Of a stretch of 64,000 nucleotides of DNA, positions 16,482-24,330 are shown piece after piece. This DNA is from Flavobacterium sp. SUN046. GTDB lineage: Bacteria; Bacteroidota; Bacteroidia; Flavobacteriales; Flavobacteriaceae. Every line of letters starts with the position of its first letter. The first letter of the stretch is position 1. The stretch is taken from positions 62,001 through 126,000 of the forward strand of contig NZ_JAPQNT010000004.1 of the NCBI RefSeq assembly GCF_028867965.1, in the 5' to 3' direction. The position numbers and the translations under genes are program-made. The notes under the pieces were generated by a model. It was not told the DNA's origin and made no database searches. It worked only from the letters and a program-made list of their open reading frames with translations.

Positions 16482-16505
16482 AACTTTCAGTAAAAAATGA
16501 AAGTT
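16482..16505. promoter_or_regulatory. Candidate operator 2 (autoregulatory site)
   Basis: Dyad ACTTTCA-N8-TGAAAGT, the same as site 1 in both half-sites and in spacer length, though the spacer bases differ. It lies 27 bases upstream of the regulator start and covers the place of the -33 element. Confidence 0.65.
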
Positions 16506-16544
16506 TATTTTAATTGAATTATAATTTTTGATAAAATAACGACA

Positions 16545-16653
16545 TTGGTGAATATAATCACTGAAATTATATATTATTTGGTGAATACAATCACTAAAAA
16601 AGTATTAAATTGGTGAATATATTCACTAAATAATATATAATTTTGGTGAATAA
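16545..16653. repeat. Phased array of an 18-bp dyad upstream of the AAA/DUF4143 gene
   Basis: Three full copies of TTGGTGAATAyAwTCACT start at 16545, 16578 and 16610, and a half copy (TTGGTGAATAA) starts at 16643. Start-to-start distances are 33, 32 and 33 bp, about three helical turns. Each full copy holds GTGA-N6-TCAC; the third is a perfect 14-bp palindrome GTGAATATATTCAC. Spacers are pure A/T apart from one or two G. The half copy overlaps the -33 box of the ATPase promoter, pointing to regulation of that gene. Confidence 0.85.
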
Positions 16654-16672
16654 AAAATAATTTATATATTTG
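16642..16672 (+). promoter_or_regulatory. Promoter of the AAA/DUF4143 ATPase gene
   Basis: TTTG (16642-16645), a 19-base spacer, then TATATTTG (16665-16672): a full match to the Bacteroidota consensus. The last TTG of the -7 box could be misread as a start codon. Confidence 0.75.
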
Positions 16673-16687
16673 CAAAAAAAAATAGTG

Positions 16688-17803
16688 ATGATAATTAGGG
16701 ATTTAACTTCAGATTTAAAGACAAAACTTCACAAAGGCAAAGTCATTGTGCTTATTGGTCCGAGACAAGTTGGTAAAACAACCTTGATAAATGCTATTTT
16801 GGAAAAAAGCGACTATTTGTTTCTTGATGGCGATGATAATACTGTGGCAGAAACGTTATCAAATGCCAATACTGAAAACTTAAAAAGCATCATTGGAAAT
16901 TATAAATATGTTTTTATTGATGAAGTGCAACGCATTCCAAATATTGGTTTGAAGTTAAAAATTATGGTAGATCAAATAAAAGATGTTCAAGTAATTGTTT
17001 CAGGTTCGTCAGCTTTTGATATTAATAATGCAACGCAAGAACCATTAACTGGAAGAAAATTTGAGTTCCAAATGTTTCCTGTTTCTTGGAACGAGTTTGA
17101 GAAAAATGTTGGTTTTATGAAAGCGCAACAGCAACTCGAATTGCGATTGCTTTACGGAATGTATCCCGATGTGATAAATAATTTTGGTAACGAATATGAA
17201 ATTCTTAAAAACCTAGTTTCTAGTTATTTATATAAAGATATTTTGGCTTTAGCAGGCATTAGAAAATCGAATGTTTTAGAAAAAATTTTACAAGCATTGG
17301 CGTTGCAAGTTGGAAGTGAAGTTAGTTATAACGAAATTGCGCAATTGGTAGGTGTTGATAAAAATACGGTGAATAATTACATCGATTTGTTAGAAAAAAG
17401 TTTTGTGGTTTTTAGATTGAATAGTTTTTCTAAAAATATTCGGAATGAGATTAAAGCCAACAAAAAGATCTATTTTTATGATAATGGTGTTCGGAATATG
17501 GTAATTGGAAATTTTAATTCACTGAATTTACGTCAAGATAAAGGTGCGTTGTGGGAAAATTTTATGGTTTCTGAAAGAATGAAAATATTGTCTTATACTC
17601 AAAGTGTTGCGAAACCGTATTTTTGGAGAACCACTAAGCAACAAGAGATAGATTATATCGAGAAGAATGCCGATGCTGTAAGCGCTTTTGAATTCAAATG
17701 GGCAAATCGTAAAAAAGTAAAATTACCAAAATCATTTATTGATGCTTATAATCCTAGTTTTTTGGTTTTGGATAAGGAAAATTTTAGAGAGTTTTTGAAG
17801 TAG
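16688..17803 (+). CDS. AAA+ ATPase with C-terminal DUF4143 domain
   Basis: 371 residues. An N-terminal P-loop domain has Walker A GPRQVGKTT near residue 24, Walker B YVFIDEVQRIP and a sensor-like VIVSGSSAF. The DUF4143 part contains SYLYKDILALAGIRK, a helix-turn-helix-like stretch with VGVDKNTVNNYIDLLE, and the nuclease-like end LWENFMVSERM, WRTTKQQEIDYI, FEFKWA (D/E-x-K pattern of the PD-(D/E)xK kind). I chose the ATG rather than the TTG 18 bases upstream, because that TTG is part of the -7 promoter box. Biological role of this widespread family is not established; the phased dyad array in front suggests tight, possibly self-made, control. Confidence 0.88.
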   Translation: MIIRDLTSDLKTKLHKGKVIVLIGPRQVGKTTLINAILEKSDYLFLDGDDNTVAETLSNANTENLKSIIGNYKYVFIDEVQRIPNIGLKLKIMVDQIKDVQVIVSGSSAFDINNATQEPLTGRKFEFQMFPVSWNEFEKNVGFMKAQQQLELRLLYGMYPDVINNFGNEYEILKNLVSSYLYKDILALAGIRKSNVLEKILQALALQVGSEVSYNEIAQLVGVDKNTVNNYIDLLEKSFVVFRLNSFSKNIRNEIKANKKIYFYDNGVRNMVIGNFNSLNLRQDKGALWENFMVSERMKILSYTQSVAKPYFWRTTKQQEIDYIEKNADAVSAFEFKWANRKKVKLPKSFIDAYNPSFLVLDKENFREFLK

Positions 17804-17805
17804 AT

Positions 17806-17831
17806 AAACCGAAGTGAATTGACTTCGGTTT
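17806..17831. terminator. Shared bidirectional terminator
   Basis: 10-bp stem AAACCGAAGT / ACTTCGGTTT with a 6-base loop between two convergent genes. Short T runs on both strands; the stem directly abuts the stop codon of the minus-strand gene. Confidence 0.75.
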
Positions 17832-18491
17832 TCATCGTTTATCATCTTTAGAATAATTGGAAATGCCATCAATATTAATTTCAGTTCCTGAAAAATGCGG
17901 TTTTCTATTTCTAGCAACATCAAATACAGATTTAAAAATCGAAAAATATTCTCGAAAGCAGACATAGTTATAATTTCTGTAATCGCCAAGATTCGCAGAA
18001 AAACCAATAGATGCTAATCCAATTTTATTGCCAATATAAATGGCTCGATTAAGATGATATTCTTGCGTTATTAAGATTGCTTTATCGATTTTGAAAATAT
18101 TTTTAGCGCGATACATTGTTGAATAGGTATCGAATCCAGCGTAATCGATATATATTTTGGTTGTGTCAACTCCTTTTTCAAAACAATACTTTTTCATTAC
18201 TGTAAGTTCGTCATGCTCATCATTTCCATTATCACCAGAAAGTAAAATTTTATTGATTTTTTTTGACTTATATAATAAAATTCCAGCATCAAGTCGGTCT
18301 CGTAAATACTTACTGGGTTTATCTCCAATAATTCCTGCTCCAAAAATAATTCCAACATTTTCTTTTGGAAATTCATTTAAAGAATGATAAATCAGAGAAT
18401 CAGTTTTTGATTTTACATAAAAGTTCACTACCAAAAGTACAATCAATCCAAAAATTGAAAGATAAATGAGTCTTTTTAAATATTTTTTCAA
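17832..18491 (-). CDS. SanA/YdcF-like DUF218 family membrane-anchored protein
   Basis: 219 residues with one N-terminal membrane helix (about 9-25) and an extracytoplasmic DUF218 domain. Family marks are the first strand GIIFGAGI, the RLDAGILLYKSKKINKILLSGDNG block and the segment ILITQEYHLNRA, where the family keeps Gln/Glu and His. SanA of enteric bacteria affects envelope permeability to vancomycin; the chemistry is unknown. The gene follows the M3 peptidase on the same strand by 15 bases and may be cotranscribed. Confidence 0.82.
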   Translation of the reverse strand: MKKYLKRLIYLSIFGLIVLLVVNFYVKSKTDSLIYHSLNEFPKENVGIIFGAGIIGDKPSKYLRDRLDAGILLYKSKKINKILLSGDNGNDEHDELTVMKKYCFEKGVDTTKIYIDYAGFDTYSTMYRAKNIFKIDKAILITQEYHLNRAIYIGNKIGLASIGFSANLGDYRNYNYVCFREYFSIFKSVFDVARNRKPHFSGTEINIDGISNYSKDDKR

Positions 18492-18506
18492 TGTGAAACT
18501 TTGTTT

Positions 18507-20537
18507 TTATTTTAATAACCCAGCACGTTTCAAAAGTGCATCCGCATTAGGTTCTTGACCACGAAACCTTTTATACAATTCCATTGGCAATTCGGTTCCG
18601 CCTTTAGAAAGCACATTTTCTTTAAATTTTGTAGCGACTTCTTTATTGAAAATTCCTTTTTCTTGAAAATACGCAAATGCATCAGCATCGAGAACTTCTG
18701 CCCATTTATAACTATAATATCCAGAAGAATAGCCACCAGCAAAAATATGTGAGAACGAGACACTCATACAATTTTCGGCAACATCTGGATATAAGGTCGT
18801 TCCTTTAAAAGCTGCTTTTTCAAACTCTTTTATATTAGTAATTTCAGTCGGATTATTACTATGAAAAGCCATGTCTAGCAATCCAAAACTCAATTGACGC
18901 AACGTTGCAATTCCTTCTTGAAAACTCGCACTTTCTTTAATTTTATTGACAAATTCTTGTGGAATAATTTCGCCAGTTTCATAGTGTTTTGCAAATAATG
19001 CCAATGCTTCTGGTTCGTAACACCAATTTTCCATAACTTGACTTGGTAATTCCACAAAATCCCAATAAACAGAGGTTCCAGATAAACTTGGATAAACGGT
19101 GTTGGCTAACATTCCGTGTAAACCGTGACCAAACTCGTGGAACAATGTAGTAACTTCATTAAAAGTTAAAAGCGATGGTTTGGTTTCGGTAGGTTTTGTA
19201 AAATTACAAACGTTGGAAATATGCGGACGTTCATTTTTACCATCTTTAATAAATTGCGATTTGAAACTCGTCATCCAAGCGCCATTTCGTTTTCCTTTTC
19301 TTGGAAAAAAATCGGCGTAAAAAACGGATACTAATTCGCCAAATTCATCTTTCACTTCGTAAGTGGAAACTTCTTCGTGGTATTTTTCGATGTCGAAAAC
19401 TTCAGTAAATGTTAATCCGTATAATTTTCCAGCGATGGTAAAAGCACCATTTAAAACATTTTCTAATTTAAAATAGGGTTTCAGTTTTTCATCATCCAAA
19501 TTGAATAAATTCTGTTTCAATTTTTCTGAATAATACGCGCCATCCCATTTTTCTAATTGTTCAATTCCGTCTAATTGTTTTGCAAAAGCGGTTAATTGCG
19601 CAAATTCTCTTTCGGCAGCAGGTTTTGCTTTTGCTAATAAATCATTTAAAAATGACTTTACTTTATCAGGATTTTGAGCCATTCGTTCTTCTAAAACAAA
19701 GTGAGAATGGGTTTTATATCCTAATAAATTGGCACGTTCGAAACGTAATTTTGTAATTTTTAGTGTTATTTCTTGATTATCAAATTCATTATTTTGGAAA
19801 GCTTTTTTTCCGGCTGCTATGGCAATTTCTTTTCGCAATTCACGATTATCTGCATACGTTACAAATGGCAAATAACTTGGATGATCTAATGTGAAAATCC
19901 AACCTTCTAAATCGTTGCTTTTAGCTTCAGATTTTGCAGCTTCAATTACGCCTTCTGGCAAACCTCTTAAATCGTTTTCATTGGTAATATGAAGTTGATA
20001 ATTGTTGGTTTCTGCCAAAACATTTTCGCTAAAAGTCAGTTTTAGTTTGGCTAATTCGGTATCAATTTCACGAAGTTTTGCTTTCTTATCTTCCGATAAT
20101 AATGCACCGTTTCTTGAAAAACTTTTGAATTTTTTATCTAATAAGGTAGTTTGTTCAGTTGTTAAATTCAAATTGTCTTTTTGTTCGTAAACCGATTTTA
20201 TTCGTTTAAACAAATCTTCGTTTAAAGTGATATCATTACTGAATTCGGTTAATAAAGGTGTGATTTCTTGTGCAATTTTTTGCATTTCATCTGAAGTTTC
20301 CGCTGAATTTAGATTGAAGAAAATTGATGATAATCGGTCTAAAGCGTTTCCTGAAAACTCCAATACTTCGATGGTGTTTTCGAATGTTGGAACATCTGGA
20401 TTGTTAATGATTGCATCGATTTCAGCTTTAGCGGAAGCAATATTTTCTATAAAAGCTGGTTTGTAATCCTCCATTTTGATTTGTGAAAATGGAGCTGTAT
20501 CGTGTTTTGTATTGAATTTTTGAGTAAGTATTTTCAT
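18507..20537 (-). CDS. M3 family metallopeptidase (peptidyl-dipeptidase Dcp-like)
   Basis: Zinc metallopeptidase of 676 residues, the standard length for Dcp/oligopeptidase A. The zinc motif HEFGHGLH has His467, Glu468 and His471. Upstream conserved blocks include FVTYADNRELRKEI, and downstream GTSVYWDFVELPSQVMENW and FSHIFAGGYSSGYYSYKWAEVLDAD, all characteristic of the Dcp side of the family. No signal peptide, so cytoplasmic, where it would trim short peptides. The frame continues eight codons upstream, but MKILTQKFNTK gives the family-like N-terminus. Confidence 0.93.
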   Translation of the reverse strand: MKILTQKFNTKHDTAPFSQIKMEDYKPAFIENIASAKAEIDAIINNPDVPTFENTIEVLEFSGNALDRLSSIFFNLNSAETSDEMQKIAQEITPLLTEFSNDITLNEDLFKRIKSVYEQKDNLNLTTEQTTLLDKKFKSFSRNGALLSEDKKAKLREIDTELAKLKLTFSENVLAETNNYQLHITNENDLRGLPEGVIEAAKSEAKSNDLEGWIFTLDHPSYLPFVTYADNRELRKEIAIAAGKKAFQNNEFDNQEITLKITKLRFERANLLGYKTHSHFVLEERMAQNPDKVKSFLNDLLAKAKPAAEREFAQLTAFAKQLDGIEQLEKWDGAYYSEKLKQNLFNLDDEKLKPYFKLENVLNGAFTIAGKLYGLTFTEVFDIEKYHEEVSTYEVKDEFGELVSVFYADFFPRKGKRNGAWMTSFKSQFIKDGKNERPHISNVCNFTKPTETKPSLLTFNEVTTLFHEFGHGLHGMLANTVYPSLSGTSVYWDFVELPSQVMENWCYEPEALALFAKHYETGEIIPQEFVNKIKESASFQEGIATLRQLSFGLLDMAFHSNNPTEITNIKEFEKAAFKGTTLYPDVAENCMSVSFSHIFAGGYSSGYYSYKWAEVLDADAFAYFQEKGIFNKEVATKFKENVLSKGGTELPMELYKRFRGQEPNADALLKRAGLLK

Positions 20538-20554
20538 TGTTTTTATGAAATTTA

Positions 20555-20594
20555 ACCGCAAAGTTCGCTAGGAATCAAGCAAAGTTCGCAAAGT
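20555..20594. repeat. Dispersed CCGCAAAGTTCGC repeat
   Basis: Two direct units, CCGCAAAGTTCGC and AGCAAAGTTCGCAAAG, in the purE/M3 peptidase spacer. From memory, strings of this kind are common in flavobacterial intergenic DNA. Function unknown. Confidence 0.45.
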
Positions 20595-20637
20595 TTTTAA
20601 ATTAAGATTGACTTTAAAACTTATTTGAAATAAAAAA

Positions 20638-21123
20638 TTAAAGGTTTAAATTTTCCGATGATTTATTCACTGCTTCTTTAAGACTTTCTTTATAAGAAAT
20701 AATTTTGTCTAAAACCAATTTATCAGAAGAACCAATAATTTGTGCAGCAAGAATTCCAGCATTTTTGGCTCCGTTTAGTGCGACAGTTGCAACAGGAACA
20801 CCACCAGGCATTTGAAGAATTGACAAAACCGAATCCCAACCATCGATTGAATTACTAGATTTTACTGGAACACCAATTACAGGAAGTGGCGACATTGATG
20901 CAACCATTCCAGGTAAATGCGCAGCGCCACCAGCACCAGCAATTATTACTGAGATACCACGATTATGTGCATTTTTGCTAAAATCAAAAAGTTTCTCAGG
21001 CGTTCTGTGTGCAGAAACGATATCGACTTCGGTTTCGATGTCGAATGATTTTAAGATGTCAATTGCTTCTTGCATTACGGGCATATCGGAAATGCTTCCC
21101 ATTATTATGGCTACTTTGCTCAT
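20638..21123 (-). CDS. purE: 5-(carboxyamino)imidazole ribonucleotide mutase
   Basis: Class I PurE, 161 residues: converts N5-CAIR to CAIR in de novo purine synthesis. The N-terminal MGSISDMPVM loop, SAHRTPEKLFDF and IAGAGGAAHLPGMVAS blocks, and PVIGVPVKSSNSIDGWDSVLSILQMPGG contain the nucleotide-binding and catalytic residues (Ser/Asp in GSISD and the active-site His in SAHR). Follows purK on the same strand with a 73-base spacer that holds a 19-bp hairpin. Confidence 0.96.
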   Translation of the reverse strand: MSKVAIIMGSISDMPVMQEAIDILKSFDIETEVDIVSAHRTPEKLFDFSKNAHNRGISVIIAGAGGAAHLPGMVASMSPLPVIGVPVKSSNSIDGWDSVLSILQMPGGVPVATVALNGAKNAGILAAQIIGSSDKLVLDKIISYKESLKEAVNKSSENLNL

Positions 21124-21138
21124 TTTTTATTTTATTTG

Positions 21139-21197
21139 AACACAGATTTCACAAATTTTTACAGATATAATTTGTGCTAATTTGTGGAATTTGTGTT
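21139..21197. repeat. 19-bp hairpin of the CACAGATT family in the purK-purE spacer
   Basis: Left arm AACACAGATTTCACAAATT pairs with right arm AATTTGTGGAATTTGTGTT over all 19 positions if two G-T pairs are allowed; the loop is 21 bases. The right arm touches the purK stop codon. No T run follows on the minus strand beyond the stem, so it is not a standard terminator. It resembles the dispersed CACAGATT repeats near 42.4 kb. Confidence 0.65.
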
Positions 21198-22357
21198 TAT
21201 TTTATTTCACTAATGACTCTAATTGAATTTTTAACATCTTCCGCAATTTTTCTAGCTTCAACCATATCTTGATTCACAATGGTAACATGTCCCATTTTTC
21301 GGAAAGGTCGTGTTTCACGTTTGCCATAAATATGTGGCGTTACACCATTAATTGCCATTATTTTTTCTATGTTTTCATAAATAACTAGACCAGAAAAACC
21401 TTCTTCACCGACCAAATTTACCATAATTCCAGCAACTTTGCTATCGGTATTTCCCAAAGGAAGATTTAAAATAGCACGTAAATGATTTTCAAATTGCGAA
21501 GTATAACTCGCTTCAATAGTGTGATGGCCCGAATTATGTGGTCTTGGTGCAACTTCGTTAACTAATATTTTATCATCTTGGGTTTGAAACATTTCAACTG
21601 CTAACAATCCAACGTGATTGAATTTTTCGGAAACTTGTAAAGCAACTTCTTGTACTTTTTGAGTGACTTTTTCATCAATTCGTGCTGGACAAATTACATA
21701 TTCTACTTGGTTTGCTTCGGGATGAAATTCCATTTCAACAACTGGATAGGTTTTAACTTCGCCAGAAACAGAACGAGCTACAATTACAGCCAATTCATTT
21801 TTGAAAGCAATCACTTCTTCAGCTATACATTCAACATTTGGCAAGTTATCTAAATCTGAAGAAGAACGAACAATTTTCACACCATTTCCGTCATATCCAA
21901 ATTGAGCACATTTCCATACAAATGGTATCTTTACTGCGTTTAATGTGATTGCAGATTTTAGCGTTTCTATATCAGAAAATCGTTGGTGAGTTGAAGTTGG
22001 AATATCATTTGTAACATAAAAATCTTTTTGACTTCCTTTATTCTGTATCAATCGCAAGGTTTTTGGCGACGGATAAACTGGCAAACCTTCATTTTCTAAT
22101 TTTTCTAAAGCATCAAGATTTACATTTTCAATTTCGATGGTTAATAAATTTACAAGTTTTCCAAAATTGTAAACAGTTTCAAAATCCATTAAATTTCCTT
22201 GAATGAATTTAGATGCTCCAAATTGGCTTGGCGCTTCTTCGCTTGGATCAAGAATATACGTTTGAATATCAAATTTTCGGGTTTCAGCAAGCAACATTTT
22301 GCCTAATTGACCACCGCCAAGAATTCCTAGTTTAAAATCGGAAGAAAAATAATTCAT
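21197..22357 (-). CDS. purK: 5-(carboxyamino)imidazole ribonucleotide synthase
   Basis: ATP-grasp enzyme that makes N5-CAIR from AIR, bicarbonate and ATP, upstream partner of PurE. The N-terminal LGILGGGQLGKMLL loop, TIEIENVNLDALE, the ATP-grasp region FVWKCAQFGYDGNG, and VNEVAPRPHNSGHHTIEA near the active site are all visible. 386 residues is normal. First gene of the purK-purE unit; the M3 peptidase gene follows on the same strand. Confidence 0.96.
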   Translation of the reverse strand: MNYFSSDFKLGILGGGQLGKMLLAETRKFDIQTYILDPSEEAPSQFGASKFIQGNLMDFETVYNFGKLVNLLTIEIENVNLDALEKLENEGLPVYPSPKTLRLIQNKGSQKDFYVTNDIPTSTHQRFSDIETLKSAITLNAVKIPFVWKCAQFGYDGNGVKIVRSSSDLDNLPNVECIAEEVIAFKNELAVIVARSVSGEVKTYPVVEMEFHPEANQVEYVICPARIDEKVTQKVQEVALQVSEKFNHVGLLAVEMFQTQDDKILVNEVAPRPHNSGHHTIEASYTSQFENHLRAILNLPLGNTDSKVAGIMVNLVGEEGFSGLVIYENIEKIMAINGVTPHIYGKRETRPFRKMGHVTIVNQDMVEARKIAEDVKNSIRVISEIK

Positions 22358-22453
22358 TTGTCGTAGTTATTGTTTTTTAATTGTCAAATGCAGTCGCTTT
22401 GCAAGTGTCATTATATTGTTGTAGTTGTTTGCGCAAAGATAAACATTTGAAAA

Positions 22454-22981
22454 TTATTTTAGTTGTTTCAAAATATCTTTCACTGCAAACTTGTATCCAG
22501 CAGTTTGATGACTACAATCTCTAGAAAGTAGCGCTTTTAATTCGTCGTTTATCCAATTGTATTTTTTGCCAAGAATAAATAATGTTCTCATAGAATAGGC
22601 CGCGTTTGCAGCTTTATCAGAATCAATTAACCAGTCTAAAAAAGTTTCGATAATTTTTTCTTCTTGATTTTCTGATAGATGAATGTTTTTATTTTTAACC
22701 AAGAATAAACCAATTTTTGAAATGGATCGAATTGCAGAATCAGATTTGTAATTTTTTAAATTCCCACAAAATCCATCAATAAACGGAATAAATAATTCCA
22801 TTCGTTCTTCACAAATTAATTCCAGAATCCAACACGCTTTGTGGTGGTTTTTATCTTTAGTATTGAAAGCAATTTCGGTTAATTCATTCAAATATTCAGA
22901 ATGTAAAAAGATAAAATTTTTGTTGTCATCTCTACTTTTGCGATGTGCTGAACTTGTAGCTATTTGGTTGTAAAATTCCAT
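22454..22981 (-). CDS. HEAT-like helical protein of unknown function
   Basis: About 175 residues, all helical, with the core KDKNHHKACWILELICEERMELFIPFIDGF and NAAYSMRTLFILGKKYNWI, which look like HEAT-type helix pairs. From memory, homologues in flavobacteria are often labelled adenylosuccinate lyase, but no lyase signature (the GSSxMPxKxNP loop) is present, so I reject that name. The frame extends 61 codons upstream into the divergent hpt promoter region; I start at MEFYNQ because a -7 box like TATATTTA lies just in front. Met two codons earlier is an alternative. Confidence 0.65.
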   Translation of the reverse strand: MEFYNQIATSSAHRKSRDDNKNFIFLHSEYLNELTEIAFNTKDKNHHKACWILELICEERMELFIPFIDGFCGNLKNYKSDSAIRSISKIGLFLVKNKNIHLSENQEEKIIETFLDWLIDSDKAANAAYSMRTLFILGKKYNWINDELKALLSRDCSHQTAGYKFAVKDILKQLK

Positions 22982-23050
22982 ATTCATTTTGTAAATATAC
23001 CAAATTGACAAAAAACTCAAAATACTTGTTACTAAATAGTTATTAGTTCG

Positions 23051-23058
23051 TAAATTTG
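23051..23058 (+). promoter_or_regulatory. hpt -7 promoter box
   Basis: TAAATTTG, a full TAnnTTTG match, with CTTG about 22 bases upstream as a weak -33. The start codon follows after about 26 bases. Confidence 0.55.
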
Positions 23059-23084
23059 CTCCTTTATTTTTAAAAACAACACAA

Positions 23085-23615
23085 ATGATACACTTACACG
23101 ATAAAACTTTCGAGCCATTTATTTCTTCTGAAGAAATTGATTTTGCAATTACAAATATGGCCAAACAAATGGACGACGATTTTTTTGACGAAGTTCCAGT
23201 TTTTATTGGAATTCTGAATGGTTCGTTTATGGTTTTGTCAGATTTAATGAAAAAATATCGTGGAATGTGTGAAGTAAGTTTCCTGAAAATGGCTTCCTAT
23301 GAAGGTACACAATCTACAAATGAAGTAAAACAACTTATCGGAATCAACGAAAATCTAGAAGGTAAAACCGTCGTAATAGTTGAAGATATTGTTGATACCG
23401 GAAATACGATTGAAGAATTGAAAACTATTTTCAAAGAAAAAGGAGTGAAGCACTTAAAAATTGCTACTTTATTTTTCAAACCAGAAGCTTATACTAAAGA
23501 CATCAAAATCGATTACGTTGGAATACGAATTCCGAATAAATTCATCGTTGGATACGGTTTAGACTACGACGGATTAGGAAGAAATTTACCAGACGTATAT
23601 CAATTAGCACAATAA
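23085..23615 (+). CDS. hpt: Hypoxanthine phosphoribosyltransferase
   Basis: Purine salvage enzyme that joins hypoxanthine (and usually guanine) to PRPP, giving IMP/GMP. 176 residues, type I PRTase fold: FIGILNGSFMVLSDLM for the early loop, the PRPP motif VVIVEDIVDTGNTIEEL, and the C-terminal YVGIRIPNKFIVGYGLDYDG base-binding hood. Start of a plus-strand unit with adk 35 bases downstream. Divergent from the helical protein. Confidence 0.95.
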   Translation: MIHLHDKTFEPFISSEEIDFAITNMAKQMDDDFFDEVPVFIGILNGSFMVLSDLMKKYRGMCEVSFLKMASYEGTQSTNEVKQLIGINENLEGKTVVIVEDIVDTGNTIEELKTIFKEKGVKHLKIATLFFKPEAYTKDIKIDYVGIRIPNKFIVGYGLDYDGLGRNLPDVYQLAQ

Positions 23616-23650
23616 AATCTTAAATCAAAATTCAAAAATCTTAAATCATT

Positions 23651-24223
23651 ATGATTAACATCGTTCTTTTCGGAAAACCTGGAGCAGGTAAAGGCACGCA
23701 AGCTGAATTTTTAAAAGAAAAATACAATTTAACTCATCTTTCAACTGGAGATATTTTCAGATTTAATATCAAAAATGATACTGATTTGGGAAAATTAGCC
23801 AAAACTTTCATGGATAAAGGCGATTTAGTTCCAGATGAAGTAACCATTAAAATGTTGGAAAGTGAAGTGGATAAAAACCCACACTCAGCTGGATTTTTAT
23901 TTGATGGTTTTCCAAGAACATTGGCACAAGCAAAAGCTTTGGATGCTTTTTTAGAATCAAAAAATCAATCTATAACAGCAACTGTTGCACTTGAAGCCGA
24001 CGACAATATTTTAGTAGCTCGTTTATTAGAAAGAGGAAAAACATCAGGAAGACCAGACGATCAAGATGAAGAAAAAATCAGAAATCGTTACGACGAATAC
24101 AACCAAAAAACAGCTCCATTGATGCATTATTACAAAGCTCAAGGCAAATTTCATGAAGTTGACGGAATCGGAACAATTCAAGAAGTAACCGAGAGATTGA
24201 CAGCAGTTTTTGATAAATTCTAG
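23651..24223 (+). CDS. adk: Adenylate kinase
   Basis: AMP + ATP interconversion with 2 ADP. 190 residues, the short form with a reduced LID. P-loop GKPGAGKGTQ at residues 7-16, LSTGDIFR, the AMP-binding segment LFDGFPRTLAQA and RLLERGKTSGRPDDQ before RYDEYNQKTAPL. It is here rather than between secY and infA where many bacteria carry it. Likely cotranscribed with hpt, linking two nucleotide enzymes; a T-run hairpin follows. Confidence 0.96.
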   Translation: MINIVLFGKPGAGKGTQAEFLKEKYNLTHLSTGDIFRFNIKNDTDLGKLAKTFMDKGDLVPDEVTIKMLESEVDKNPHSAGFLFDGFPRTLAQAKALDAFLESKNQSITATVALEADDNILVARLLERGKTSGRPDDQDEEKIRNRYDEYNQKTAPLMHYYKAQGKFHEVDGIGTIQEVTERLTAVFDKF

Positions 24224-24280
24224 TCACAATATATAAATTTCGAGCATCCAATTTTTTTTCGGATATTTGCAAACAATTAA

Positions 24281-24317
24281 GGAGCTATTTCCAAAATAGG
24301 ATGTAGGCTCTTTTTTT
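24281..24317 (+). terminator. Terminator-like hairpin after adk
   Basis: GAGC (24282-24285) pairs with GCTC (24307-24310) around an inner TATTT/AAATA stem, followed by seven T. The start GGAGCTATTTCC is also a phrase I associate with a degenerate flavobacterial intergenic element, so it may be a remnant of one. Confidence 0.55.
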
Positions 24318-24330
24318 GTAAAATACAATT

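Noticed and set aside
16545..16653. CRISPR-like array before the DUF4143 gene
   Set aside because: Repeats are only 18 bp, spacers are 14-15 bp of low-complexity A/T, copies vary and no cas genes are near; operator array fits better.
16688..17803. Transposase or toxin-antitoxin element
   Set aside because: No terminal inverted repeats or partner gene; domain order is that of AAA/DUF4143 proteins.
22454..22981. Adenylosuccinate lyase
   Set aside because: Too short and without the lyase signature loop.
22982..23164. 61-codon N-terminal extension of the helical protein
   Set aside because: It runs over the divergent hpt promoter and start and lacks similarity to the helical core; a -7-like box lies just before the inner Met.
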